The translations under genes were made by a program, and so were the position numbers. A DNA stretch of 64,000 nucleotides from Atopsyche davidsoni. Taxonomy: Eukaryota; Arthropoda; Insecta; Trichoptera; Hydrobiosidae. Where the stretch lies: positions 893,501-957,500 of the forward strand of contig JAILWY010000010.1 in assembly GCA_022113835.1 (NCBI GenBank), given 5' to 3'. Shown in pieces: positions 47,601-59,745 of the stretch (the first letter of the stretch is position 1; every line of letters begins with the position of its first letter). The notes beneath the pieces are model-generated. The model did no database searches, was not told the origin of the DNA, and was given only the letters and a program-made list of their open reading frames with translations.

Positions 47601-49436
47601 TAAAAAGAAATTCCGCGCCTTTTGATACGGAAGAGAGGTATTTGATCTTGTGAAACTGCGCCTTGAGTGGTGGGGACGGAACCGGAAATCACTACGCTTC
47701 TTGCCCCGTGTATGCCCGCCTTATGCAAATCGCGTCCTACGGACAGGCCTGCTTAACATCGGTCCGGGGCCGGCTCCCATCTCCGGCGGAGTTATTACCC
47801 GTTTACGCGTCGTGATTGATCCAGCAGGAGATCTCGTCCGCCGCCCCGCCCCGGCAGGGCAGACGTCACGGCGAAGTCTTAATTTTGGATTCAACGTTGA
47901 CCAAGGAATGTAATATTCATATGTGTGTAAATGAACATTAGGTTAATATTCAAACATTGACTTTTGATATAAAAAAAATTGGATCTATGAGACACTCAAA
48001 ATATTTTTTTATGGCACATTTGGCGAAAAATTATACAATCGAAAACTCGAATCGAAACAGAGAGCTTTGCTCGATGGATGCGCCGATAAAGAATGCGCCC
48101 GGATACAAGTCGAGCCTCCTCGGAGATAAAGCGATGGCAACGAATGTTCGCCGCAACGGCATTTCAATAAACAACCGATTTTTCCGAGCAATCCATAAGT
48201 CGGCTGGGCGAGACTGACTTTTCTTACTAAATTTATCTCCACACAGAGCTAAATTTTCCAAGAGCTACTCGGTTGACTTCCTGGCCAACTTACGTAAGGT
48301 CCTTTCCTAGTTTATACCCTGCTCCAGCCCAGTATATAGCATTTTATAGCAAGTGGTATAAAATTTAGACAAATTGATTATTTAAAAAAGATATGTGTTA
48401 TTAAAATATTTTTAAAATATATTTTTCAAATGAATATATTTCAACAAAATCTTTAATGTGACATTTTAAAATCAATTAAAAATTTGATAAATCATTTTAA
48501 AAAAGCAAGCCTAATTCAGGTTGTTTTTATAAAGTCGATTGAATAAATATTATTCTGTATGCATGCAATATTAACACAAATCGATCAAACTGAAACCGGT
48601 GTGAAGAATATTATATTAGTCTGGGATTCACCTCCACAGAAGCAAACGGGTTTAACAAACGTGCTAGGTCACCAATTTTTTTTGAGAACATAATAAAAGT
48701 TAATTTTAAAAATGGACGTGACTTAATTGTTTGTAGTTCAAATAATAATAAATTTATTGTCTATTACGCCTTCAGTCTCATAAGTTATTTATAAGTTTTT
48801 ATTATTTGATTATCAAAGGTCCCTCGATAGAATTTATTATCAAATAATTTAATAAAGACCTCTGGTGCCCGCCTGATCATGGGGTGCTCTGCTTATTTGA
48901 ATCTTGAATTAAAATTTTGTAGTTCGGTTATTTACGAATTATTATAGAAAAGCAGAGTAAATTACGGCGTAAGGCTCAAAAGTATAATTTATTTAGCAGT
49001 TCCAGTGCGCTGGGGCAATTTTCAATACCGAGCAAGTCTTCAAACGCCGGCGATATTTTTCCCAATACATTCGTCAGACGCTGGGAATTATTGGATGCCC
49101 TTTTGTTAAATATTAATTTAAGGGTAACTCATTGTCCGCTCCTTAGAATTTATTTTATAATGAAAATGCTGCAAAAGCCTTAAGGTATTCTCAAGACAAA
49201 GCACACTTTAATATTTGGAGTCGTACATTTCACCTGCTGATAAATATGGGTGATAAATTTCGGAGAAAATTGATTTTATTTGTTATAAGTACGATGTTTT
49301 GGAGGTATTGTTGATTTTAAAGGGGTTTTTAGGATAGAGATGGCACCGTAAACCTTGTGCTTATTAAAGTATTGATATATTTAGTTTATTTAACATTTGA
49401 TTATATTAATTACCTATATATCTTATATATCCTATA
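41652..49436. other. AT-rich gene desert with prominent GC islands
   Basis: No gene recognised. GC/CpG-richer islands are at about 42600-42780, 43085-43330, 44980-45370 (very G-rich: gggatcgggggcgggggtgg near 45081), 46040-46190, 46740-46950, 47250-47530, 47640-47890 and 48040-48240. Each gives short overlapping frames on both strands without motifs. An AT microsatellite lies at about 42847-42882. The phrase tctcctagccatttggctat is at 43772. Confidence 0.4.
44980..45370. other. Strong GC-rich island
   Basis: The GC-richest stretch in the window, with G-runs at 45074-45110 that could form a four-stranded structure on the plus strand. Abrupt AT-rich borders. No frame is supported. It could be a promoter or enhancer. 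Confidence 0.35.
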
Positions 49437-49470
49437 TCTTTTACCTATATATATATATATAGGTAAAAGA
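49437..49470. repeat. Perfect 34-bp palindrome
   Basis: tcttttacctatatata and its exact complement meet with no loop, with a TA core. It could extrude a cruciform. It lies in a TA-rich stretch, so it may come from microsatellite inversion. Confidence 0.85.
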
Positions 49471-49627
49471 CTCTTGATAGCTATTGTACACCATAAATTA
49501 GGGTTACGTGACTTCAAGATGATGGTTAACCATATTTTTTAAATAAACACCAGAAAATTAAAATTGGATAAAAATAAATTGTCAAATATAAAACTAAATC
49601 CCGTTTAACTCATTTTATTTTCTATAT

Positions 49628-49628
<1 letters not shown>

Positions 49629-49679
<51 letters not shown>
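49629..49679. repeat. (TA)n microsatellite
   Basis: About 50 bases of pure TA, flanked by tctatatgga and tctatatt. Confidence 0.9.
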
Positions 49680-49681
<2 letters not shown>

Positions 49682-51364
49682 ATATTAACCATTTACTCCG
49701 CATGTGATAGGCGAGTGCGTTCCATCCCCCTGAGTCTACCCCTGGCTTAGACGATACATCACTTATTATTAATTATAACAAAACTTAATGATATCAAAAA
49801 CTCCGTCTAATACAAACCCCTTGAATAACAGCAACGCTCACAAAGCAGGGTGATTTATCTATCATTTTATTTTAACAAAATACGCGAAATTAGTTTCGAG
49901 CAAAATTCATTATTTTAATGTAATAAACTTTATATGTTCAAGACTCCGAAACGACATAAGTCACTTCCGTTTCTTTATTTTTGTTAAATATTCAACCCTT
50001 CTGGGAACACCGCCCTAATAATGATAATGCTTTAAATCATATCTCTGAGATATTTGTTTTAATAAATGTTCTTACTTAAATTTTCAATTAAAATAATGAT
50101 TTTATTTCCTTATTGTTGGGAACAAAAATTCATGCTTGTGAAGACGTGTCTTGGGGATTTAAGAGAAAGCAGAACGGGATGTATATTGATGTCTTCAGGA
50201 AAGATGTTTGTTAGAAGCAAACTTAATATTTCTTGTATATACATTGGAAATTAGTATCATTCAAAAAGAGAGGCGGTAAACTACGCAAAAAAGATTGAAT
50301 TTATTATTTTAAACTGTAGAGAAAACAAATCTTCACAATGAATGAGGTTAACAAGTTAAACTAAATTATATTTTGCCTTATAATTTTTAGTAAAATGACG
50401 TATATAAAACTGCTTCAATATTTTTGAACAAACATTGAAGCGATATTCTTAAAAAATATCAAATGACTATGAAAATTGCAAGAATTTTTTTTCAAAAATA
50501 AAGTATTTTAATTTTTCTTTTCTTTTGTGAATCTTTTTGATAGGATGTTTACGAAAATAAAACAATATGTATGCTTTTAAAGATATGTTTGAATTTTAAT
50601 AAAATGTTATTTTTATTACATTGATCGTCGGTTTTTCATTTTGTATCAATGATTAATCAGTATTTTATAATTAATATGGAAATATACGCATTAATAGAAA
50701 TGTTCCTTTGCGTTAAACACCTTTTATAGTTCCATATATGCGTCGCGTCTACAATGTCCTGGTAACAAATTATGGATGCTTCAAGTTGTACGCGTATTAC
50801 CAGCTGACTGTCAATACGTCCATTGGATGCGAGACAGTTTCCGATAAAACTCGGCATCCTCCGGCAGCAGTGCATCACTACGGGTAAAAGCAATTTCGAA
50901 CCATCCTTCGTTCAGTTCACAAAGCACCCTGCAAAGTCGTTGGAACACTTGCTTCTTTTTTTTAAGCATCAATGTGGCCGGCCCCAGGCTCAGAGCACAA
51001 CATATTGCATCCATCGTTCATCCAGCAATATGTACTTACACTTCCATTGAAAGACATCGTTTTAATATTCAGGGATTTTGAGATTTAAAAATTTATCAAG
51101 TTCCCCATATAAGACACACAAAGAGAGATAAAAAAGATATTTAATAAAAGCATTCTGTTACGTTCATGGTTACTCAAAACTTACTATGTTTTGCGTCTAA
51201 CTTTTATTTTGTTGTACTTTCTTCTCACTTTAGTTGTCAATTTTTAAAATAATTAGATATTTTGAAATCGCCTGCCAATTTTTTTTATATGATTACAGAG
51301 TTAAGCGTTTTTAACTCTTCTTATACTTGACGCAAGTGTGTTCATGCCCTATAAAGTGTAGTAC
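49680..51364. other. AT-rich sequence with one possible decayed coding patch
   Basis: Mostly AT-rich. 50720-51020 is GC-balanced and discussed separately. 51280-51364 precedes the mariner and shows neither its left terminal repeat nor other matches. Confidence 0.4.
50736..51014 (-). pseudogene. Possible decayed coding fragment, unknown
   Basis: Minus-strand translation gives ordinary-looking protein in two overlapping frames: QRLCRVLCELNEGWFEIAFT and then DALLPEDAEFYRKLSRIQW, followed after a one-base shift by LVIRVQLEASIICYQDIVDA. Composition is balanced, unlike the surroundings. I do not recognise the family. It may be a pseudogene piece or a mobile element fragment, or chance. Confidence 0.2.
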
Positions 51365-52506
51365 ATTCTTGTAGACGGCTACTGTCAAAATTTTAGTCAA
51401 ATCGGATTCGTAGTTTTATTTTGACCGCGTGTGGAAGCGGACGTGTACGCGCATTTTAGAAAAATGGAAAAAGAGCAATATCGGTCGGTGATTCGATTCT
51501 TGTTTTTGGAAGGGAAATCGCGCAGCGAAATCAAAGAGCGCATAGATTGCTGCTTTTCCTTCGATGGCGACCGTCAAAAATTGGTTTAACGAGTTTCAAC
51601 GAGGTCGCACGTCGGTTTTTGATGAACTACGCCCAGGTGCCCCGAAAATGGCTACCACGGAGGATAGAGTGACAAAAATCCACGATCTCGTATTGGCAGA
51701 TCGCCGATTGAAAGTGCGTGAGATAGCTGAAACAGTAGGCATCTCAAAAGACCGCGTGGGTCATATCCTGCATGAAATTTGGGCATGAGAAAGCTGTGGG
51801 TGAGACCATTTCGGAACAGTGTTTGACGCTGTTTAAGCACAATTCAAAGGAGTTTCTGCATCGTTTTGTGACCATCGACAAAACGTAGATCCACTGGTAC
51901 ACACCAGAGACCTAGGAACAGTCGAAACAATGGATTTCACCCGGCGAACGTGCTCCAAAGAAAGCGAAGACTGTCCTATCGGCCGGAAAGGTGATGGCCA
52001 CCGTTTTCTGGGATTCACAAGGTGTGATCTACATTGACTACCTGAAGAAGGGCAAATCGGTCCCAGAGCTCTACTATGCCAAATTATTGGGCCGATTTGA
52101 CGCCGAATTGCATAAAAAACGGCCCCATTTGGCGATGAAAAAAATGCTCTTCTACCATGACAACGCAGCGGCACACACCTCCGCCGTCGCCACGGCCAAA
52201 TTGCTCGAATTGCACTACGAACTGCTCCCCCATTCACCGTATTCTCCAGATTTGGTCCCGTGCGATTTTTTTTTGTTTCCAAGCTTGAAAGAGTCACTCG
52301 CCGGGCAGAAATTTAAGTCGAATGAGGAGGTCATCGCCTACTTTGCAGACCTCGAGAAAACTTATTTTTCAGATGGGATAAAGAAGTTAAAGCATCGCTG
52401 GGTCAAGTGTATCGAGCCAAAAGGAGACTATTTTGAGAAATAAATCGCCACTTTTCCAAAATTTCGTTTTTCTTTTGAAGGCTAAGTACTTATCGGACTG
52501 CCCTCG
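51365..52506 (+). mobile_element. mariner-family transposon, 5'-truncated degenerate copy
   Basis: Right terminus at 52506 (gccctcg, then TA at 52507-52508). The terminal repeat ggctaagtacttatcggact is also found alone at 22595-22637. The left terminal repeat expected upstream was not found; recognisable mariner sequence begins at about 51365. On the right, TA is followed directly by the SINE-like tail phrase cgcacttgattgacg, so this mariner seems to have inserted within that repeat. The repeat's left half is missing, again pointing to a deletion on the left. Confidence 0.85.
51465..52443 (+). pseudogene. mariner transposase pseudogene
   Basis: Starts MEKEQYRSVIRFLFLEGKSR at 51465, then shifts frame near 51560 into VKNWFNEFQRG and the second helix-turn-helix REIAETVGISKDRVGHIL. 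A one-base loss gives HEIWA-stop at 51788, and a deletion follows MRKLW. The first catalytic region VTIDKT is followed by TAG (about 51886), with another TAG at about 51914. The rest is open (51991-52443): the second aspartate in FYHDNAAAH, the third in PDLVPCDFFLF, then the usual C-terminus ending KGDYFEK. In the family this enzyme cuts and rejoins at TA. The breaks make it inactive. Confidence 0.88.
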
Positions 52507-52508
52507 TA

Positions 52509-52556
52509 CGCACTTGATTGACGTTCAATCCAAAAAATAGACATACATATAACAAA
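52509..52556 (+). repeat. SINE-like 3' tail segment, copy 3
   Basis: cgcacttgattgacgttcaa and the following 25 bases match the reverse of 2327-2371. Here it abuts a mariner end. Confidence 0.5.
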
Positions 52557-53094
52557 ATAAGACTGCGATGCCAACCGAATGACGCGTTTACTACGAAAAA
52601 AGGCTCCTTGAAAGTGCAGCAAGCTGGTGAAGTCTCACAGAGTGGCAGTAGAGCGGAGCCAACACACACAATGGAAGTTTTTTCCGGAACTCCTCCGCCT
52701 AACGACCCACGACGGCCGCCGGCACGTCTCGGGCCGCTCCATCGAGAGGGCAGATAGACGCTAATTATCTTTCGATTGGCGGGAGGGGGAAAGAATTAGT
52801 TTCGGAATGTTTCTTCTTTCTCCGGGCCGTGCCCGGGGCGCGTGATCGCTACAAGCTTGTTTGTTCCGTAACATGTTTTTCGCCGCAACGAAATTATTAA
52901 AGAATTTCAGGCTTTACTATGTGATATATATACACACACACACACTCATACACACACACGTATAACCCTTAAATTTTGCTAACATTTGCACTAAATGTTA
53001 TGCCTAAGCTTGGACACTCAAGTCAGCTACTACGCGAAGAATTGAAGCTGGCAGAAATGTGGCTATAAATTAGAATCCTTAGTCTTGCACAGAA
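52557..53094. other. GC/CpG-rich island and CA repeat
   Basis: 52600-52870 is GC-rich (for example gacggccgccggcacgtctc), with a 79-codon frame lacking motifs. 52926-52960 is a (TA)(CA)n tract. No gene called. Confidence 0.4.
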
Positions 53095-53366
53095 TGCGCA
53101 AATAAAGTGTACTCTTGACGTTGGTAAAGAAGCAAAGGCTCTCCTATTTTGGTTACATTTGTCGTAACAATAGATATGGCATCCACCAGCTGATTGTCCG
53201 AGGAAAAATCGAAGAAAAAAGAAGCATTTGGATGAAGGAAATTTGCGTCAGTGGCTGGAGATCGGAAGTGCAGCCGAATTGGTGAGACTGGCCCAGGATA
53301 GGGATATGTTCGAGGAAATAAATGGTCACCAACCTCCTATGAGGAGAGCCATTAGAAGAAGATGTA

Positions 53367-53368
<2 letters not shown>
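53095..53368 (+). mobile_element. LINE ORF2 C-terminal remnant (second family)
   Basis: In plus frame from 53151: GYICRNNRYGIHQLIVRGKI. After a frameshift at about 53220 comes LRQWLEIGSAAELVRLAQD, then a short tail to about 53360. The pattern (GH-x-RN, a basic RGK-x-EEKR patch, then LRxW, an acidic helix and AQDR) is that of the C-terminal tail after the reverse transcriptase in RTE/Bov-B-like or Jockey-like LINEs. It belongs to a different family from the copies at 1463 and 28268. It runs straight into a TA microsatellite, which may be its 3' tail. Confidence 0.7.

Positions 53369-53419
<51 letters not shown>
53369..53419. repeat. (TA)n microsatellite at LINE 3' end
   Basis: About 50 bases of TA directly after the LINE remnant. 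Confidence 0.9.
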
Positions 53420-53421
<2 letters not shown>

Positions 53422-56400
53422 CCCGCTATCCCCATCCTGTTGCTTGTGCATGGTTGTCATTCATACCCAGCGCATATGTTAATTTTCATAATTTCAATGT
53501 TCATCTAAAAAAAATTACTTTTTTGTTCTAAATAAGTATTAAATGCGTTAGTTGTTAGTTCTCATTTTTGCTAATGCTTTAGCGTAGCTCAAATTAATCT
53601 TAATGAAAGTTTTCTGGCTCATAAACTAAAAATAATATTCTTATTTATTTCTTATATTAAGAATCCCAGTAATTTTCAAAATGAAGCTACATAATATATT
53701 CTGCTCCAGATACTTTGTTTAAAATTGAACTTGTTTCTATTAAAGACAATGTGGATTTCATTTTAAATAGTTTTAACACAGTGATTCTGAATTTCCCAGA
53801 AATATTATGAAATTGACGGATCTACTTAAATTTTCATAAGGAGGCACCTTTATTAAACCCAACAAAGAGTTTTAAATTTTTATTTATTAGAAATATGAGC
53901 AAATATTTTTCATTTATTTTTAAAAGCACTTCTACTTAAAATAAAAGCTTCTGTCTGTTAAAATAAATTAATTGAATAATAATATGTTGATTAATATTTT
54001 TTTTATTTCAGCAAAAAAATATTAGAATCAGCATAAAAAAATCATGTATGTGTTAAAAACGTTACACAGATTTATTATATACAAATATATGTCATATATA
54101 ACCTTATGAATTTATATGAAAATTAAATAAATATCACAGTATCATATCCAGATATGTCTATAAACTTCGTTTTTCAGGCTGCATGAGTAGTTATCAGGTG
54201 ACCTGATATGACTCCGTGAACTAACCCATGGTAGCCTATTCAGATCGTAATGTATTAATAAGTTTCCATGTATGCGAGGTCCACTGGAAGATAGCCAAGT
54301 CCTGGCGGCGGGAAAACTTGCGCAATATTGAAAAATTCTTACTCGAGAATTTCGTCTTTCTCCACATTTTCAGCGAGCAATTCAGAAATTCGAAGCGAGC
54401 AGTATTCAAGGAAACTTGACTTACGACATGAAAATTATCAAACATAAATCTATGTGGTATCAATTAACACATAATGACTTGTTTAAGTCTTAAAATATGT
54501 ATATGAGATTATTGTGATGAGTTACAGTATGTTTTTAAATCTTTGCAATACATGTTAAAAAATAATTTTGTTCTCTTTGCATAACTTTTGTTATGTTTTA
54601 GACTTTTTGAATAAATTATCTATTTATTATGATGTACTGATTTTTTATTGTTTGCGAAGCCATTTATAATAATTTATTAATTGTAAAAACGTATACGCAA
54701 ATAAAAACAGGAAAACAAACACTGTTTGTTTTCGTTGCAAGTGTTTTGTAAGTAGATGATTAATTTTGATTTTAATAAAAATATCCACTAATATATTATT
54801 TAAACAGCATAAGGTAAATTAATTATTTATTTAATTATACTTTCTGTTTTTTGACACTATTCAGATTTAAATTCACTTTTTGCCTTTAAGGCACAGAACC
54901 TTCAATAGGAAAATCTACATAATTATTCTTTTTCAGAAAAGGATTTTCAAGTCCTATAGTGGTGTTTTTTGTTTTCTATTTAAGTTTTATAAAAGTTGAC
55001 ATTTAAACAAGTTAATTTTCTAGGTGTTCTTTTACACTGGAAAATACGAAAATATTTACATCCATTTCACTTTAAAACTTTTAAAGCCTTGAATAACTTT
55101 TATTTCAAGTTTATCATTTATTTTAAATAATGAAATGCCAACACAAGTTGGCTTTCAAAATGATGATAGTAATTATTTAGGAACTACTCATTAAAATTGT
55201 CATTTTTTAATTTATTCATTATGAAATAAATTTTGTTTAAGTGCGTTGCTCACACAAATAAATCCAACATGTCAAAACTATTAGTGTGCTCGATGTATAG
55301 TGATTTTTTGCACGAATTTACTCTAAATTTAGATTTGGATACAATAATCTACTTTAATAATATTTTTAACTATGTGTAAGATATTATACATGGAGCCTTA
55401 TGCTTACCACTTTCATTTTATTAGAAAAAATATTATATCAAATTCCAGACACGTCGCTAACGATAAAAGCAAACAGTATATAAAAATATTTCGTTTTGAA
55501 TATAATATTTTCAGAGTTTTGTACATATTTGTAACTATGCATGTATATTATTATTTTTGAAATTTTATTTTTATAAAGAAATTATAAACTTCTTCATCGA
55601 AGCTAATTTCAACTAAAATAATAAATTGAAAATTTATTTATTAAAATTGTTTATATAATCCCAAGGGTCGTCCCTACCATAGTTTGTTTAGCATAAAAAT
55701 AAAATAAAAGCAATACTAATGTACGTCGGTACGGAGGATCGCAAGCTTTTTACATTTAGGAAAAAGCCAAGGACTCTAGACGACCGTAGCCGTTCTCAAG
55801 AAGGTCCATTTCTTTAGTGGAAAAATAACTAAAACATCCCCAAGGGATTTGGAGACATATCCTTCTGCATATTAAGCCATAATTTCTGAGGTTCTTCTCT
55901 TTAGAGCAATTTACGGTTATTATCCGAACAACCCCGTCTCTCTGATCTTACCCCTAGCTATTCTGGCTACAGGGGTACACGCCAGCCAGAGAATAATGGT
56001 CGTACAGGCATGCATTTTTAAAGTTGATACTAAGCCAGTCCTGGACGAAAGCTGTGATGCGTAATTTTAAAACATGTTTTAATTTATAATGTTTTTAAAA
56101 CAAAACGAATACATTTTAACATAGTTAAAACCTGTAAACCATGATTTATTGTGGTCACAACAATAATAAAATAATATTAATCAAAACCTGCAAATGTACC
56201 TTAAAATATTTGAAAATATGGAATTTGATGAATCAAGTTAAGACAGGTTTTATTGATAAACATAAAAAAATTAAGTCTATTGAAGCAAAAATATGAAATA
56301 AAATAAATTTTTCTTTCGATATCAATATAATTTTTTATAAATATTGCTTTATATATATATTATATGATTATTTTAATCAACCTAATTATAATTATACTTT

Positions 56401-58060
56401 TTCTTTTAAATACAATACAAGTGCTTTAGAAATAATATATAATCAAATTTTTTGACCAAAAAATAAATGCTTGCTTTAAAAATATTAAAAATCACACAAA
56501 ACCATATTAAGCAATACTCCAATTTTTCCAATTTTGATTAACAATTCTGTTCAAATTTGAAGTTTAATACGATAAATATTATCAAAGAAAGTAATTTAAA
56601 ATTTTATTAAGTGTAAAGTCATTCATTTAAATAATTTTTTTTTTAAACGATAATCTTAATATTTTACACACAATTATCTTGTATTGGAAAAAATATACGG
56701 ATTCAAAAAACATGCTATTGAATAAAAATTAACACCCACGATAAACTGGCTAAGTCACTCTGCTCTCCTAGCCAATTGGCTATTCAAATTTATCGCCATA
56801 ATCACGACACATAACAAATGATTATATGTATAATATCGCTTTGCTAATACGTAGCAATCTGGTAGATCCGGTCCCGGTCGACTGCGCGATGCGACAAACG
56901 AGACGTATTGTATGGCCCATAGGTAACTTTACAAGAATCGATGGGTTGACCCTGTGTAATATTCCTTAGCGGGGTCCTTTTTCTGAGGGCTCCGAGCGAA
57001 AAGGGTACGGAAAATCATATGCCGTGCGCGTCCTAATTTACGACCAGTGTGGCGGTTTTGTCGGAAATTTCTGAGAGCAGAAAGGATTTTTTTATCCCGC
57101 AAATACGCACCGTAATATAGGGTGACTTTGGCCCAAAGGGAATGCTTAGGCCGAAATTTTGATTTAATATAAATAAATTTATTAGAATTTGAACTCATCC
57201 TGTTTGTGGGCATAAATATATGTGATGTTTTTTTTATGTTGGCTATGCTGTGTTAGGGCATGAGAGATCTTAGAAGTATCTCATATACATTGTTTTTCAA
57301 AGCTACAAAACGTGAAAATAAAAAATAAATTCAATTAATGTGCTTTCATATTTCCTAGAGATTTCTTAAATATCCCTGAAAATACCCCAAAGTGTCACAA
57401 GACAGTTTAAACAAGTTTTTTTTATTAGGTGTTAAGTTCTGAGTAGTTTAGGGAATTCGTGATTAAGGTTCCAGTAACGGGAATCAATATGTGACTGCCA
57501 AAATCTAAGAACACGTTAGATGAACTTCATTTCAAATTTTTATGTTTTGCAGTCTTGAAAAGACATTAGATATAAAACATTTCAGATCTCTTCTGCTCTA
57601 ATTTTGTATCCATTACGGCCTGTATCACTTAAGCCACTTAAGCTCACAAAAACATTGTTACGAAGCAGTTAAAATAAATTTAAAGTTTCTTATAACACTA
57701 ATCAATACGTTGTTTACTTAAAGTGTGTCCATGTCGGCCATACTGCAACACTGTTCATAAAAGTAATAATCAATAATTAATTTAAAGCGGTTAACCATAA
57801 TCCCCAAAGCCTGGCGAAAGAAGGCTGCGAAGCGCTATTTAACTTTGAGGTTCTTTTATTTTCAAAAAGTTTTGAAATTTGCACTAAGTTCCAGGGAAGA
57901 TAATCTGCAAAGCCCACTCCTCTAGACTCTAGCTTTAATGGCAATTAATATATAAAGCCAAAAGTACCGCCTAAGTAATCTTTAAGTGGGTTTGAATGCT
58001 TGAGCGTGGTCACGTCTAGATAATCCACTCTGTGAGATAATACAAACACAATAATCTCTC
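53420..58060. other. AT-rich sequence with two less AT-rich patches
   Basis: No gene recognised. 55670-56050 is GC-balanced. Its minus strand has a broken but protein-like frame (KNACLYDHYSLAGVYPC, later NLRNYGLICRRICLQIPWG) that I could not assign. 56860-57150 is another GC-balanced patch. tctcctagccaattggctat at 56765 resembles the phrase at 43772. The rest is AT-rich. Confidence 0.4.
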
Positions 58061-58066
58061 CTTTAA

Positions 58067-58440
58067 CCACCCATGCCCAGGGAGTGGGAGAGGCTGCATC
58101 AAATTTTCGATTTTAATAACATACAAATTATAGCTTAGCTGATAATATATTCGAGTTTTTGGAGTACACAAATAAACTTAACCTAATCTTAATAATCCAC
58201 CCATGCGCAGGGAGTGGGAGAGGCTGCAGTCGATTTTTAGATATAAATAACATACGAATTATAGCTAGGCTTAAAATATATTCGAGTTTTTGGCAGTGCA
58301 CAAATTATCTAAGCCTAATCTAAATAAGCCACGTGGAAGGAGCAGCGGTCGATTTTTTGATTTATAAAACGTAGGAAGCCTAAAATAGATTCAATTTTTT
58401 CACAGTATACAAATAATAAGGAATAAAAAACAGTCCCAAA
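58067..58440. repeat. Tandem repeat, three units of about 120-130 bp
   Basis: Unit 1 starts at about 58067 and unit 2 at about 58197 (offset exactly 130 for ggagtgggagaggctgca). A more diverged unit 3 starts at about 58322 (offset about 119). Each has ggagtgggag or a variant, then tcgattttt, then a taatattcgagttttt-like stretch and a cacaaat. Units 1 and 2 are closely similar, so that duplication is fairly recent. Confidence 0.7.
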
Positions 58441-59548
58441 TATGTTTTTTAGATACAGATGGGATTTGTATCCATCTCTTTTAGCTTTTGTAGCGTGACG
58501 TCTCAATATTTTCAATGAATAATAATATTTAAGTGGATCTGTGACGTTTTAAAATTATATAATTTTATTCAATTTAGCAATAGAAATTTTACAATATTTG
58601 TTTTAATCTGTGTAAATCAATTTTAGTGTGATATACGCAGATAGAAATAAATATTTACATTTTTATCTGCAAAAGCCTTTTTCAATTAAAGATTCAGATT
58701 AATGATAAAAGTAACAATGAAATATTTTATTTACACTGATTTTTGCTTCTTCAATAAGTAAGATAAGGTTATAAAATACTCCAGTTTTATAATTACCTAG
58801 TAACTTGTAGTCATACTACCTTCGAGATTGAATTGAATCGGCACCAGGCCGTAACGGTCAAAAGTTTTTTTGATGGTTTATTTCGTTGAAGTTTATGTTT
58901 ATTTTTTAATTTAAATATATTTTTAAGATTGACGTGTGAACTATTCTAGATAAAATTTATTCGCATTCTTAGATTACGCCGTGAATATAAATTATGTTTC
59001 ATCTTAATGATACGATTGTCTGAAAGAAACTGAAATATAAAAAATATGACTACGTTACAGGCGGTTAGGCACATATTCGGTTTAAGGGAATACCCGGCAA
59101 GGATAAACCTGCAATCACTTTGATCTTCATGGTAAAGTTGACATTTAGTATGATATAGTCGCGACGTAACGGACAGAGGAGAAAAACTGGGGTCGAAAAC
59201 TCTACCATGGAGATCTCGTACTTATCAGAATAATGGAATTTGCTTTTCGAAATTTATGTTGGTACATGTCTCTTAAAAAACCTCACTCCTAGCCCTTTTT
59301 ATAGAAAGACTCTTTCCAATAAGTCAGCTTTGGTTACACACTTAGCATTATATTTAGAAATAAGAATAAAGAAGCTTTTTTCTTGGAGTAGATAGCCTGA
59401 ATTTACATTAGGGATTTAGAAAGTCTACAATTATTTAATGTAAAATTGTTTTGACGTGGAATAACGTTTTTCAATTTTTGATAAAATAAAGAGTCAATCT
59501 TAAAAGAAGATATCTTATATAACATTGACATACTGTTATTATTGTATT
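58441..59548. other. AT-rich sequence, nothing recognised
   Basis: No frame or repeat of note, apart from a slightly GC-richer patch at 59060-59240. Confidence 0.45.
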
Positions 59549-59563
59549 ACTAGAAATGTAGCC

Positions 59564-59578
59564 CGTCATAAAATGACG
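59564..59578 (-). terminator. Helitron 3' hairpin
   Basis: A 5-bp stem cgtca/tgacg around tttta, with flanking gacgggc and ctacattt, ten bases before CTAGT on the minus strand. In the family this is read as the rolling-circle replication stop signal. Function here is inferred from position. Confidence 0.75.
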
Positions 59579-59745
59579 TATTCGATGAACGATGTAATAG
59601 TGTTTGAACATATGTTTGGCTGACAATTATATGAATATATTTTCTTTCATTTTGTACACATATATTTTGAATAAGTGGATATTAATTTCGAAAGCAATGC
59701 CATTCTATGAGCCATCACAAATGAGTGGTACATACCAATTTTTTA

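Noticed and set aside
51833..52297. 154-codon minus-strand frame
   Set aside because: Shadow of the mariner transposase on the plus strand.
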